64,000 bases of DNA from Polyangiaceae bacterium (GCA_019637295.1 JAHBVX010000013.1:62001-126000), one strand, 5' to 3'. Shown: positions 33,499 through 41,803, counted from the stretch's first letter. The notes: generated from the letters alone by a model not told the origin. Program-made: numbers and translations.

Positions 33499-35121
33499 AT
33501 GACTAGTAGGGTCGGAAAAGTGGGACACGCGGCCGGGCGTCGGTTCGTCGGCGTGCTGGCGTTATCGGTTGTCCCGCTGCTCGGGATGCAACTCGCGGGG
33601 TGTCGAACCTCCGAGGACGACATCGAGCGGTGGACACACACGGCCCAAGGCCCGCGCAAGCTCGTGTCGGTGCTGACGCACGACAAGTACTCGCTCGAGC
33701 AGCGCGTGGACGCGGCGATGGCCCTGGTGCGGATGAAGCCACGCAGCGGCAAGGCCATCGGCATCCTCGGTCAGGACGACCAGATGGGGTTGCTCGCAGC
33801 ATTGGAGTCGCTCACCCCTGGTGAGCGCCAGAAGATCGTGACGGAAATGGTGCCCCGACTCGAGGCCGCCATGAAGCAAGAGCCGCCGAAGGCGCAAGCT
33901 GGGCAGGCGGCAGCGGATCCGTCGTTCCCCTACAAAGATGCCGCGTTCGGGCTACTCACGCACGCGGACGGCGGGTTGGTGCAGTCGGAGGAGCTCAAGC
34001 AGCGCTTGCGCGTCGCGCTCGCCGACTGGTGCATGACGAACTTCGGGGATCGACTCGACGACTCTTCTCAGCTCTACGGCGTAGAGCAAGTTCTGCGCGA
34101 GCTGGGCGCGCCGGGGGTAGCGAAGCTGCCCGTTCAAATCGACAGTAACGCGAAGAAGATCGACAAGATGGCCGACCTCGTCGCGGACCTGGGCGACGAC
34201 GCCGCCAAGCTCGAGGCCAGCAAGCGCCTAGTGCAAGTCGCCGCGGAGATCGACTCGGAGCGATGGGTCAAGCAGAAGTCCCCGCTGGTGGACGCCGCCA
34301 ACAAGGCGTCGAAGCTCAATCCCACCCCGGACCAGTTCAAGGCCCAGCTGGACCAGTACCAGGAAGAGGAGCTGCTTCGGATCTTCGCCTCCATGAAGAA
34401 GGTGGGAGGCAAGCCGGTCGGCGAGTTCTTGCTGACCTACGCTCAGAACAAGGACAAGCCCGAGAAGCGCCGGGCAGCGGCGCTGGCGGCGCTCGAGGGG
34501 AACGTGGACCGGACCGACGCGCAGCAGGTCGCGCGCGTGCTCGACATAGCCTCGGCAGCCGACACTCCCGACGCGATTCGAGACGTCGCGCTGCGCCGTG
34601 TCGGAGAGCTGCCCCGCAAGCTGGTCGCAGAGCGGCTCTACGGCCTGTTCGGCAACGAGAACTGGAAGATCCGCTGGGTGGCCGCCGAGCTGTTGCTGAA
34701 GATGGGGGACACGAGCAACGTGGACGAGTTCATGCGCAAGATCTCCGGCGTCCGCGGTATGGCCATCACCGAGCCGCTACGCTACGGGGCCATCCTCGGC
34801 GAGCTCAAGGGCAAGGAGAAGGGCCCGGATCTGGCGGACAAGTACGCCGCCCGCACCTATGCCGTCGAGGCGCGGCTCTCCGCGCTTGGCTACTACTACG
34901 AGCACGGCACCAAAGAGATGCTCGCGAAGGTCGCGCCATACGAGGAGGACCGCAGCCGCACGCCGCGGTGCCTGCCGAACGTCGCTGACTGCGAGTGGCA
35001 GTGTGCGGTGGGGGAGGGGCAAGCCCAGCAACTCAAGGACGTCACGACCTTGGGAGAGTTCGTAAAGTACTGCGTCAAGCCCGCGATGGAGAAGCGGTCA
35101 CCGGCGCCCCCGAAGAAGTAA
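33499..35121 (+). CDS. HEAT-repeat lipoprotein
   Basis: A 540-residue lipoprotein from the ATG at 33499: signal ending MQLAGC (about Cys34). The long mature part is helical with HEAT-like repeats, for example SLEQRVDAAMALVRMKPRSG, KRRAAALAALEGNVDR, DAIRDVALRRVGELP and NWKIRWVAAELLLKMGD. HEAT proteins are scaffolds that bind other proteins. The C-terminal 60 residues carry three Cys in CLPNVADCEWQC. The next gene, with RHH and FHA modules, starts 6 nt after the stop, so they are cotranscribed. The open frame reaching back to 32920 is antisense to ftsK and is not part of the gene. Confidence 0.82.
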   Translation: MTSRVGKVGHAAGRRFVGVLALSVVPLLGMQLAGCRTSEDDIERWTHTAQGPRKLVSVLTHDKYSLEQRVDAAMALVRMKPRSGKAIGILGQDDQMGLLAALESLTPGERQKIVTEMVPRLEAAMKQEPPKAQAGQAAADPSFPYKDAAFGLLTHADGGLVQSEELKQRLRVALADWCMTNFGDRLDDSSQLYGVEQVLRELGAPGVAKLPVQIDSNAKKIDKMADLVADLGDDAAKLEASKRLVQVAAEIDSERWVKQKSPLVDAANKASKLNPTPDQFKAQLDQYQEEELLRIFASMKKVGGKPVGEFLLTYAQNKDKPEKRRAAALAALEGNVDRTDAQQVARVLDIASAADTPDAIRDVALRRVGELPRKLVAERLYGLFGNENWKIRWVAAELLLKMGDTSNVDEFMRKISGVRGMAITEPLRYGAILGELKGKEKGPDLADKYAARTYAVEARLSALGYYYEHGTKEMLAKVAPYEEDRSRTPRCLPNVADCEWQCAVGEGQAQQLKDVTTLGEFVKYCVKPAMEKRSPAPPKK

Positions 35122-35127
35122 ACGCGG

Positions 35128-36018
35128 ATGTCGGACCCCAATAAGAAAGTCCCTCGTACATTTCAGTGTCGTGACTCGCTCTGGCAGAAGTTCGAGCAGA
35201 TGGCCCGTGAGCTGGAGTGCTCGGTCGACTACCTGATCAACGACGCCATGAAGCAGTACGCGCGCCAACGCGGGTACAGCAGCACGGGCCAACCAGCCCC
35301 GGGCGCCGCCTCGGGGCCGCCACCCATCCCGGTGGCAACCCATGGCGCTCCGCCACCCCCTCCGCCACCTCCCCCGCCGGGTGGGGGCGCTCGTGGCATG
35401 ACGCCGCCGCCGCCGCCGGGGGGCGCGCGACCCACCGCTCCGCCGCCGGGCTCGCGCGGCGGGTTCCCGTCCAGCGCGGGGCTGCCGCCGCCCCCGCCAG
35501 GGCCGGTCGGGCGCAGCCGGGCGCCACAACCCCAGCGCAGCGTACCGCCGCCTCCGCCGCCACCTCCGCCGCCAGGCGGAGGCATGGGGATGCACCGCGG
35601 CGGCCCACCGCCCATGCCGAGGTCGGTTCCACCGCCGCCGCCGCCTCCGCCTCCGCCGCCTCCGCCTCCGCCGCCGCAGCAGCACCACCACCACCACGCT
35701 CAGCCAGCTCATCAGCCGCAGCCGGCCTATGGGGGAGGGGGCGTGCTCAACGTCTACTACACGGGGGAGCGCTTCCAGATCACGAAAGATCGCTTCATCA
35801 TCGGGCGCGGCAAGCAGAGCAGTGACCTGACGATCAAGGATCCGAACGTGTCTCGCCAACACGCGATGGTCGAGTTCCTGAACGGTCAGTACTACATCGT
35901 CGACATGGGCTCGACCAACGGGGTCGAGTACAACGGTCAGCGGATCCAACGCAAGGTCGTGAACGAGGGCGACGTGTTTCGCGTCTGCGATCACGAGCTT
36001 CGCTTCTCGTACCACTGA
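35128..36018 (+). CDS. Ribbon-helix-helix plus polyproline plus FHA domain protein
   Basis: A 296-residue protein of three parts. Residues 8-45 (RTFQCRDSLWQKFEQMAREL, then CSVDYLINDAMKQYA) look like a ribbon-helix-helix DNA-binding or dimerisation unit. Residues 55-200 are extremely proline- and glycine-rich, with runs of up to about 16 Pro and a HHHHH cluster. Residues about 207-296 are a forkhead-associated domain with FIIGRG, VSRQHA and GSTNG motifs that bind phosphothreonine. The protein could connect Ser/Thr-kinase signals to DNA or to a filament of partners. Long Pro runs need EF-P for translation. It is coupled to the HEAT lipoprotein gene. Confidence 0.83.
   Translation: MSDPNKKVPRTFQCRDSLWQKFEQMARELECSVDYLINDAMKQYARQRGYSSTGQPAPGAASGPPPIPVATHGAPPPPPPPPPPGGGARGMTPPPPPGGARPTAPPPGSRGGFPSSAGLPPPPPGPVGRSRAPQPQRSVPPPPPPPPPPGGGMGMHRGGPPPMPRSVPPPPPPPPPPPPPPPPQQHHHHHAQPAHQPQPAYGGGGVLNVYYTGERFQITKDRFIIGRGKQSSDLTIKDPNVSRQHAMVEFLNGQYYIVDMGSTNGVEYNGQRIQRKVVNEGDVFRVCDHELRFSYH
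35628..35693 (+). repeat. CCG/CCT triplet repeat coding for polyproline
   Basis: A run of CCG and CCT codons followed by CAG CAG and CAC/CAT codons encodes about 16 Pro, then Gln and His. It is a microsatellite within the RHH-FHA gene and may change length by slippage. Confidence 0.7.
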
Positions 36019-36075
36019 GGCGCCTCGGGGCTGGGCGAGGTCAGCCGAAACAGTGCGCAGCGCCAGGGCCCACGG

Positions 36076-36087
36076 TACACTGGCCAC
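36076..36087 (+). promoter_or_regulatory. -10-like box 6 nt before GTG
   Basis: TACACT (36076-36081) is followed by GGCCAC and the GTG at 36088, without a Shine-Dalgarno sequence. No TTG-type -35 is visible 17 nt upstream. It matches the leaderless layout seen at other genes here. Confidence 0.35.
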
Positions 36088-37350
36088 GTGAGGAGTCGAT
36101 TCCGGCGACCGAGACTGTGCGCTCTGGCTGCGGTCACGGTGGCGAGCAGTGCGGGCGCCGCCGGTCCGCCGTGGGTGACGGCGGGGGACCAGGCGCTGCC
36201 GGAGGACGCGCGAAGCGTTCAGATCCTTCGCTCGGACGAGCCCGTCTGGCTCCGCCCGCAGCCAGGCGCCAGCCGTAGGGGCTCGGTGGCCGACGGGACG
36301 CGGCTCCCGCTCTACGGCGCCGTCCGCGGCCCGGGGTGTCGCGGCCGCTGGCTGTCGGTAGGGCCGGTCGCGTGGGTGTGCGAGGACGTCGTGGCGCTCA
36401 GCGCGGAGCCCCCCGTCCCAGCGCGGCGGGCCGACGCACTGCCAACCGATCCCCTGCCGCACCGCTACCACTTCGCCGGACCCCAGGGGGCGCTCGGGTA
36501 CTCCAGCCTGTTGAACGCGGAGGCCGTCCCCCCGGACGCAGAGCTCGAGCCGGGCTTCGCGGTGGCCGTCACGGCTAGCGCCATCCGAGGCGGCGGCGAT
36601 CCCTTCGGCCTGACGACGAAGGGGCTGTGGATCCCTCTGCGCGACCTGATCCCGGCGCGCCGCTTCGACTTCGAGGGCGCGACGCTGAACGGCTCGCTCG
36701 ACGTCGGCTGGGTGTTCACTCAGAGCGCCGAGGTCTATCGCTCGCCCGGTGGCAAACGACACGACGGCGTCGCTCACTCCCAGTTCACGCCACTCACGGT
36801 GCTCGAGGTGGTTGAGCGGGCGCGACGACGCTGGTTCCGAGTCGGCCCGGAGCACTGGGTGAGCGACCGCGACGTGCGCGCACCAACGGTGGCACCCATC
36901 CCGAGCGAGCTCGTCGCTCGAGAGCGCTGGATCGACGTCGATGTCGACAATCAGATCCTCGTGTCGTACGAGGGCACGCGCCCTGTGTTTGCGACGCTCG
37001 TGTCCACCGGACGCGGCAAGGGCAAGAGCGAACTCGCCACGCCAAAGGGTACCCACCGCATCTGGGTCAAGCTCGTGTCGACGGATATGGACAACCTGGA
37101 GAACGCGGAGGCGAGCCGCTACTACGCCATCCAGGACGTGCCTTGGGTGATGTTCTTCAAGCGCGGTTACGGCCTGCACGGCACGTTCTGGCACCGCTCC
37201 TTCGGCAAGGTCCGGAGCCACGGCTGCGTGAACTTGACCCCAAAGGACGCGGCGCGGGTCTTCGCCTGGACCAACCCGAGGCTGCCAGCCGGTTGGACCG
37301 CCGCGTTGCCCAACGACTACGAGCCCGGCACGCTGATCCAAGTGCGCTGA
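36088..37350 (+). CDS. L,D-transpeptidase (YkuD) with SH3-like region
   Basis: A 420-residue exported enzyme (signal ending SSAGAAG). Two SH3-like segments occur, at about 45-110 (EPVWLRPQPGASRRGSVADG) and about 215-270. The YkuD catalytic domain (about 285-410) begins RWIDVDVDNQILVSYEG and has LHGTFWHRSFGKVRSHGCVN, with the catalytic His and Cys. Such enzymes make 3-3 cross-links in peptidoglycan or attach proteins to it, and resist most beta-lactams except carbapenems. It stands alone, with a GTG start and a leaderless-type -10 box. It fits the wall-directed LysM and VWA proteins elsewhere in the window. Confidence 0.9.
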   Translation: MRSRFRRPRLCALAAVTVASSAGAAGPPWVTAGDQALPEDARSVQILRSDEPVWLRPQPGASRRGSVADGTRLPLYGAVRGPGCRGRWLSVGPVAWVCEDVVALSAEPPVPARRADALPTDPLPHRYHFAGPQGALGYSSLLNAEAVPPDAELEPGFAVAVTASAIRGGGDPFGLTTKGLWIPLRDLIPARRFDFEGATLNGSLDVGWVFTQSAEVYRSPGGKRHDGVAHSQFTPLTVLEVVERARRRWFRVGPEHWVSDRDVRAPTVAPIPSELVARERWIDVDVDNQILVSYEGTRPVFATLVSTGRGKGKSELATPKGTHRIWVKLVSTDMDNLENAEASRYYAIQDVPWVMFFKRGYGLHGTFWHRSFGKVRSHGCVNLTPKDAARVFAWTNPRLPAGWTAALPNDYEPGTLIQVR

Positions 37351-37384
37351 GGCGCCCCGGTCCAGCTGGCCGGGTCTTTCCGGG

Positions 37385-37419
37385 TTGGACTCCGATCCGT
37401 AGCTGACTACCCTACCGTC
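37385..37419 (+). promoter_or_regulatory. Promoter of the leaderless type
   Basis: TTGGAC (37385-37390), exactly 17 nt, then TACCCT (37408-37413) and 6 nt to the ATG at 37420. There is no ribosome-binding site in the 6 nt. This is one of the two most complete examples of the pattern in the window. Confidence 0.5.
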
Positions 37420-37872
37420 ATGAGCGTGGATATCGGGAGAGACTCGGTCTTGGCGCTGTGTGCGGTTGCGTGGGCCGATGGCGTGGTGGACCCCGCGGAA
37501 TCCGCTGGTATCCGCGACGCGGCGCGGCAGCTGGGGCTCAGCGCCGAGGACTCGGCGTTGGTCGAGCAAGCGCTCGGTCGAGCGTTCGACCTCTCCGAGG
37601 TCGAGACCATCCGCATGAGCCGGCTGACACGCCTGTTCACGTATGCCGCCGGCTACTGGATCGCGAGCGTTGACGGCGCGCTCTCGGCGCAGGAGACGCA
37701 GGTGCTCGGCTTGCTCGGGGATCGCCTGGGGCTCAGCCAAGTCGCGCGCGAGCGCGCCGCGGCCGTGGTGACCTCATCGCGGGACGCGGGAGCACAATCG
37801 GGGCAACCGTTCGATCTGCAGAAGCTCCGAAGCCGCTTGTCGGCCGGACTCAGCCAGATCGGCGACGAGTGA
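37420..37872 (+). CDS. TerB-like protein
   Basis: A 150-residue all-helical cytoplasmic protein. AVAWADGVVDPAESAGIRDA (about 14-33) and ASVDGALSAQETQVL (about 81-95) are two acidic DG-containing motifs typical of the TerB/DjlA tellurite-resistance-like fold, which may bind metal. No other ter gene is present, so a tellurite role is not supported. It has its own leaderless-type promoter and is followed 15 nt later by the ABC1 kinase gene, so both are probably on one transcript. Confidence 0.7.
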   Translation: MSVDIGRDSVLALCAVAWADGVVDPAESAGIRDAARQLGLSAEDSALVEQALGRAFDLSEVETIRMSRLTRLFTYAAGYWIASVDGALSAQETQVLGLLGDRLGLSQVARERAAAVVTSSRDAGAQSGQPFDLQKLRSRLSAGLSQIGDE

Positions 37873-37887
37873 GCCCCGCGGAGCGGC

Positions 37888-39594
37888 ATGGTCAGCATCG
37901 TTCACGCAGCCCGGGACATCGCCAGACTCCGTGACATTTCGCGCGTGCTCGTCGCGCACGGCTTTGGCGAGGTCGTTCAGCGTATCGGCATCCAGAAGCC
38001 CAAGAAGAGCCGCGACGACGAGCCCGCGTCCACGCGGGACGGGGCGTCGGCGGAGGACGTCGCGCGCGGAGAGCGCGAGCGGGCCGAGACCGCCACGGCG
38101 GTGCGTGTCCGTCGAGTCCTCGAGGATCTCGGACCCAGCTTCGTGAAGCTCGGACAGATCGCTTCGACGCGCTCGGACCTGCTGCCTGCGGACGTGGTCG
38201 TAGAGCTGAAGAAGCTGCAAGACGCGGTGCCTCCAGTCTCTTTCGACGAGATCCGAACGCAGGTGGAGCGTTCCCTGGGAGCCGAGCTCGCCGAAGTCTT
38301 CGAACGGTTCGACGAAGCGCCGCTCGCGGCGGCGAGCATCGCGCAAGTTCACCGGGCGCTCCTTCGGTCGGCGGAGGGTCCCATCGACGTCGTAGTCAAG
38401 GTGCAGCGACCGGGCATCGCCGCCACGATCGCCAGCGACCTCGATCTGTTGCACACCTTCGCCGCACTGGTGGAGCGCGCGATCCCCGAGAGCAAGATCT
38501 ACTCGCCGGTGGGTTTGGTGCAGCAGTTCGATCGCGCCATCACCGCAGAGCTCGACTTCGCCACGGAAGCGGACAATGCGCTCCGGTTCACCCAGAACTT
38601 CGAGCGCCACAAGAACGTCAAGTTCCCCAAGGTCTACAAGCAGGCCTCCAGCAAGCAGGTGCTCACCCTGGAGTTCTTGGACGGCAAGAAGGTGTACGAC
38701 GCCGTCGCCGCCGGGCACTCGGCGAAGCAGCTCACGCGGATCGCGCTCGACGCGATCGTCAAACAGATCTTCGAGGATGGGTTCTTCCACGCCGACCCGC
38801 ACCCTGGGAACGTGCTCGTGCTCGGCTCTGCCGAGGATCCGACGCTCGCCATGATCGACCTCGGCATGGTGGGTCGCCTCAGTCCGCGCATGCGTGATCT
38901 GACCGTGGACGTGATGGTCGGGGCGGTACGCCGCGACTACGAAGGCATCGCGGACGCGATGTACGCCATTGGCACGGCCACCAAGAAGATCGATCTGGAA
39001 GCGTACCGCGCGGAGGTCGCGCTCCTGAGCGAGAAGTACCTCGGCAAGCAGCTACGAGACATCGAGCTGTCCGCGATGATTCGCGACTTGGTGCAGGGCG
39101 CCACCAAGTACGGCCTCGAGATCCCCCCAGACTTCATGCTCGTGGGCAAGGCGCTGATGACGGTGGAGGGCGTCGGCAAGGAGCTCGACCCTGAGCTCGA
39201 CGTGTTCGAGGAGGCCAAGCCGTTGTTCTTGGACATCCTGCGCAAGCGTTACTCCCCCGAGCGCTTGGGCAACGAGCTGCTCCGCCGATTGGAGCGGCTG
39301 AGCGGCGCGACGTACAACATGCCGCAGCAGCTGCAGGAGGTACTCGACGACCTCCGCCTCGGCAGGCTGACCGTGCAGGCGCGGGATCCGGGGCTAGAGC
39401 CTGCCGCGGACCGCTTGGGCCGACGCCTCTACTCCGCGCTGATCGCCGGCGCGTTCGTGCTCGCTGGCGCCTGGCTCGTCAGCGGTGGGCACGAGGCGGT
39501 CGGCTATGGCCTGATCGCCGTCGCCGTGCTGCTGCTAGCGCTGCACGTGCTACTGGATGGTGCGCGTCGCCTGCGCCGCAGTCGCCGGGACTGA
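37888..39594 (+). CDS. ABC1/UbiB-family atypical kinase (AarF-like)
   Basis: A 568-residue membrane-associated atypical kinase. Motifs in order: SFVKLGQIASTRSDLLP (KxGQ, about 86-102), AAASIAQVH (about 151-159), VVVKVQRP (about 169-176), AELDFATEADN (about 218), FHADPHPGN (about 299-307) and IDLGMVG (about 322-328). Two membrane helices close the protein (about 505-550). Relatives support ubiquinone synthesis or lipid handling through an ATPase activity; the substrate is unknown. The GGAG ribosome-binding site lies 5 nt before the ATG. The TGA stop is shared with the end of the second 146-bp repeat. Confidence 0.92.
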   Translation: MVSIVHAARDIARLRDISRVLVAHGFGEVVQRIGIQKPKKSRDDEPASTRDGASAEDVARGERERAETATAVRVRRVLEDLGPSFVKLGQIASTRSDLLPADVVVELKKLQDAVPPVSFDEIRTQVERSLGAELAEVFERFDEAPLAAASIAQVHRALLRSAEGPIDVVVKVQRPGIAATIASDLDLLHTFAALVERAIPESKIYSPVGLVQQFDRAITAELDFATEADNALRFTQNFERHKNVKFPKVYKQASSKQVLTLEFLDGKKVYDAVAAGHSAKQLTRIALDAIVKQIFEDGFFHADPHPGNVLVLGSAEDPTLAMIDLGMVGRLSPRMRDLTVDVMVGAVRRDYEGIADAMYAIGTATKKIDLEAYRAEVALLSEKYLGKQLRDIELSAMIRDLVQGATKYGLEIPPDFMLVGKALMTVEGVGKELDPELDVFEEAKPLFLDILRKRYSPERLGNELLRRLERLSGATYNMPQQLQEVLDDLRLGRLTVQARDPGLEPAADRLGRRLYSALIAGAFVLAGAWLVSGGHEAVGYGLIAVAVLLLALHVLLDGARRLRRSRRD

Positions 39595-39739
39595 AGAGCT
39601 GTCAAGAATTGACCCAGTTCGCGCCGGCGGAGCCGGCCCGCGTGGGGTGGGGCCCCGACGAATTCACTTCGGCGGGGCAGGGAGGCGCGTGCCTCCCCGG
39701 TGAAAGAATGAAAGAGCTGTCGATTATTCGACAGCTCTT
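39594..39739 (-). repeat. 146-bp element with terminal inverted repeats, copy 2
   Basis: This is the inverted partner of 3172-3317, the same length without gaps and about 91% identical by eye. The ends are AAGAGCTGTC and GACAGCTCTT. The perfect hairpin is at 39712-39739, with its T-rich tract on the minus strand. It again lies between convergent genes, and its right end overlaps the last base of the TGA of the ABC1 kinase gene. Both copies show CTGA-AGRGCTGTCA at this junction. Confidence 0.85.
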
Positions 39740-39770
39740 GAGGGCGGAGCGTTCCCGCGCCGGGCAAGAC

Positions 39771-39811
39771 AAAAAAGCCGCCCGGCGTCGCGGTAGGGCG
39801 ACGGCGGACGG
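39771..39811 (-). terminator. Rho-independent terminator of the atp operon
   Basis: On the minus strand, GCCGTCCGCCGTCGC and GCGACGCCGGGCGGC pair with one mismatch and one G-U around a short loop, followed directly by TTTTTTGTCTT. It lies 44 nt after the atpE stop and shows that the operon ends after atpE. Confidence 0.8.
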
Positions 39812-39854
39812 CTCGATTTCGCGCGCGAGCCGGCTGCTCGCGCGGTCGTGTGCT

Positions 39855-40199
39855 TCAGCCCGGGACCTTGCCCTGGAGGAAGAACGCGATGATGAAGGCA
39901 AACAGCACCAGGGACTCGATCAGCGCCAGACCGAGAATCATGGGCGTCTGGATGCGGGCTGCAGCGCCGGGGTTGCGGCTGATGCCCTCGAGAGCGGCAG
40001 CCGCGGCGCGGCCCTGACCCAGTGCGCCACCGAGGGCGCCCAGACCGATGGCAATACCCGCAGCGAGGGCTGCCATGGCCTGCGCATCGAATGCGTTGGA
40101 CCCACGGCTTGCGGCCTCGGCCGCGTCTTGTGCGAACGCGCTCGTCGACACGAGGGTGAAAAGCGACGCGCTGACCCAAGCCAGCTTCTTCTTGCTCAT
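39855..40199 (-). CDS. atpE: ATP synthase F0 subunit c
   Basis: A 114-residue subunit c, longer than the usual 70-80 because of a 30-residue N-terminal hydrophobic segment ending STSAFAQ that looks like a signal peptide. Helix 1 is [19 protein letters not shown] with the Gly-repeat packing motif, and the loop is ISRNPGAA. Helix 2 has the proton-carrying Glu in [13 protein letters not shown]. The ring of these subunits rotates as ions pass. GQG in helix 1 and ES in helix 2 resemble Na+-type rings, but Leu and Phe occupy other ligand positions, so H+ is more likely. AAGGAG precedes the ATG at 40199. Confidence 0.95.
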   Translation of the reverse strand: MSKKKLAWVSASLFTLVSTSAFAQDAAEAASRGSNAFDAQAMAALAAGIAIGLGALGGALGQGRAAAAALEGISRNPGAAARIQTPMILGLALIESLVLFAFIIAFFLQGKVPG

Positions 40200-40289
40200 C
40201 TCTAAGGTCTCCTTCTTCAGCCCGGGGGGCTCTAATCCGAAACTTCTGGGGTGGCTACCGAAATCCACGCTAGCGGCAGCCGCTGGAAA

Positions 40290-41057
40290 TCAGTGTTCTT
40301 CGTGCTCGGTCGCCAGACCGATGTAGATGGCCGTCAGCAGCGAGAACACCAGCGTCTGGACCACGATCACCAGACAACCGAGCAGCATGACGGGCAGCGG
40401 CAGCAGTACGGCGATCAAGCCCATGAACGTGCCGAGGATGAGGTGGTCGACCGACATGTTCATCATCAACCGCACGGCGAGCGTGACGGGACGAACGCAG
40501 AGCGAAATGATCTCGATCGGAAAGATGAGCCAAGCCAACCACCACTTGGGCCCCATCAGGTGCTTGATGTAACCAACCCCGTTTTCCTGCAGGCCGTACA
40601 GGTTGAAGAGCAAGAACACCACGAGCGCGCAGCCAAAGGTCACGCTCAGGCTACTGGTGGCCACCGGGAAACCCGGCACCAACGCCAGCACGTTCGAGAA
40701 AAACACGAACATCGCGGCACCGGCGATGACGTGGAAGTACTTCTTGGCCCGCTCGGGGCCCATGACGCTTTTGGCCAGGTCGTAGAAATAGCCGAGGAAG
40801 GCCTCGCAGAAGGTGCGCAGGGTGAGTCGATCCTCAGGGACCACGGCTTGCTCCGGATCCGCGAGCTTCGCGCGGACGACGGTCGCCACCACCACCAGCA
40901 GGGCCATGACCAAGAGCGACGCGATGACCGGCTCCCAGCTGTGCCAGGTAGGTTCTTGCTGGCCGATGAACGACGTCCCGAGATGGTGGGCGTTGTGCTC
41001 GAGAGTGTCCTTGATGTGCTCGAGCAGCAGCGTCAGCCAGGAAGAATGCGAAGGCAT
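40290..41057 (-). CDS. atpB: ATP synthase F0 subunit a
   Basis: A 255-residue membrane subunit that forms the ion half-channels facing the c-ring. The essential arginine is in RPVTLAVRLMMNMSVDH (about 195-211). The N-terminal part contains HSWEPVIASLLVMALLVVVA, and helices fill the rest. It comes 90 nt before atpE in the same transcript and 6 nt after atpI. The length and motifs are normal for the family. Confidence 0.95.
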   Translation of the reverse strand: MPSHSSWLTLLLEHIKDTLEHNAHHLGTSFIGQQEPTWHSWEPVIASLLVMALLVVVATVVRAKLADPEQAVVPEDRLTLRTFCEAFLGYFYDLAKSVMGPERAKKYFHVIAGAAMFVFFSNVLALVPGFPVATSSLSVTFGCALVVFLLFNLYGLQENGVGYIKHLMGPKWWLAWLIFPIEIISLCVRPVTLAVRLMMNMSVDHLILGTFMGLIAVLLPLPVMLLGCLVIVVQTLVFSLLTAIYIGLATEHEEH

Positions 41058-41063
41058 GGTGAC

Positions 41064-41450
41064 TCAGCCTTTCTGATCCGCGGGGGTGGGGGCCGCCGTG
41101 CCACCCACGACGATGCCGAGGGGCAGCGCGCCCCAGCCAATGGCGAGCGGTAGCAGGGAGATCCAACCGCTGGTGACGAGGAGATAGACCCCGCCATACA
41201 GCACGGTCAGTTTGGTGACCGCCAGCAGCGCCCAAGGCAGCCGCCCGGACCCAGAGAGGAACCCCCGCACCACGCGGCCCATCACCCACAGGTTGGCCAC
41301 CGCGGCAGCGCTGCCCACGGCACACGAGAGCCCGGTAGTGCGCCCGCCCACGATGGACGCTACGACCACGGCCACGACGCCCACCAACGCGACCGCGAGC
41401 AGCGCGCGCCGAAAGCCGTCATCGGCCTGGGTCTCGGGGGTGGTGGTCAT
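41064..41450 (-). CDS. atpI: ATP synthase assembly protein I (AtpI)-like
   Basis: A 128-residue protein with four predicted membrane helices (about 15-36, 42-58, 70-90, 95-115), as in AtpI/ATP synthase I. AtpI helps assemble the c-ring and is not part of the final enzyme. The sequence is weakly conserved, so the call rests on topology, size and position between atpZ and atpB. Its 5' end overlaps the end of atpZ by 32 bases in another frame. Confidence 0.75.
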   Translation of the reverse strand: MTTTPETQADDGFRRALLAVALVGVVAVVVASIVGGRTTGLSCAVGSAAAVANLWVMGRVVRGFLSGSGRLPWALLAVTKLTVLYGGVYLLVTSGWISLLPLAIGWGALPLGIVVGGTAAPTPADQKG

Positions 41451-41703
41451 CGAGGTACTTCTTGCGTGCGGCGCGCTCTCGTCGTTCTTCCTGTTCGGCC
41501 TCGCGGGTGGCCCGCTGCCCGGCTTGCCAGATGGCCCGGAAGCCTGCGGCGAGCCCGAAGCCGGAACCCGTGAGGGTCAGCCACGGCGCCGTCCCGAACC
41601 ACTTGTCGCCCTGGTGGCCGAGCCACAGTCCGAACAGGAAGCTCAGAACGAATTCGAGACCGACGGTTCCGTAGGTGCCGAGGCCTTTCCAGTTTTGCTG
41701 CAC
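41419..41703 (-). CDS. atpZ: AtpZ/AtpI-family small membrane protein
   Basis: A 94-residue protein with two helices: GTVGLEFVLSFLFGLWLGHQ (about 13-32) and a second around LTLTGSGFGLAAGFRAIW (about 42-60), then a charged tail RATREAEQEERRERAARKKY. This is the AtpZ pattern; AtpZ with AtpI has been linked to magnesium or calcium transport and synthase assembly. It is the first gene of the atp operon, with a GTG start and GGGAG 8 nt upstream. Confidence 0.8.
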   Translation of the reverse strand: MQQNWKGLGTYGTVGLEFVLSFLFGLWLGHQGDKWFGTAPWLTLTGSGFGLAAGFRAIWQAGQRATREAEQEERRERAARKKYLDDHHPRDPGR

Positions 41704-41803
41704 TCGTTCGCTCCCGCTTCTTGTCGGCGAGCGCGGCGCTCGATTAGCACGCGCGCCGCCCGGGGGTCAACGCCCGAAGGGCGCCAACGCGGGCTCCTGG
41801 TGC

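Noticed and set aside
37351-37384. Hairpin-like CCCGGTCCAGCTGGCCGGG followed by TCTTT as a terminator
   Set aside because: The arms do not pair cleanly and the T tract is short, so I do not list it.
35098-37740. An 880-codon open frame on the minus strand
   Set aside because: It is antisense to three genes with clear domains (FHA, L,D-transpeptidase, TerB-like). Its protein is low-complexity and Arg/His-rich with no recognisable fold, as expected from opposite-strand reading of high-GC genes.
39855-40199. Sodium-type ion signature in subunit c
   Set aside because: Gln in GQG and ES are present, but the other usual Na+ ligand positions are Leu and Phe, so a proton ring is more likely.
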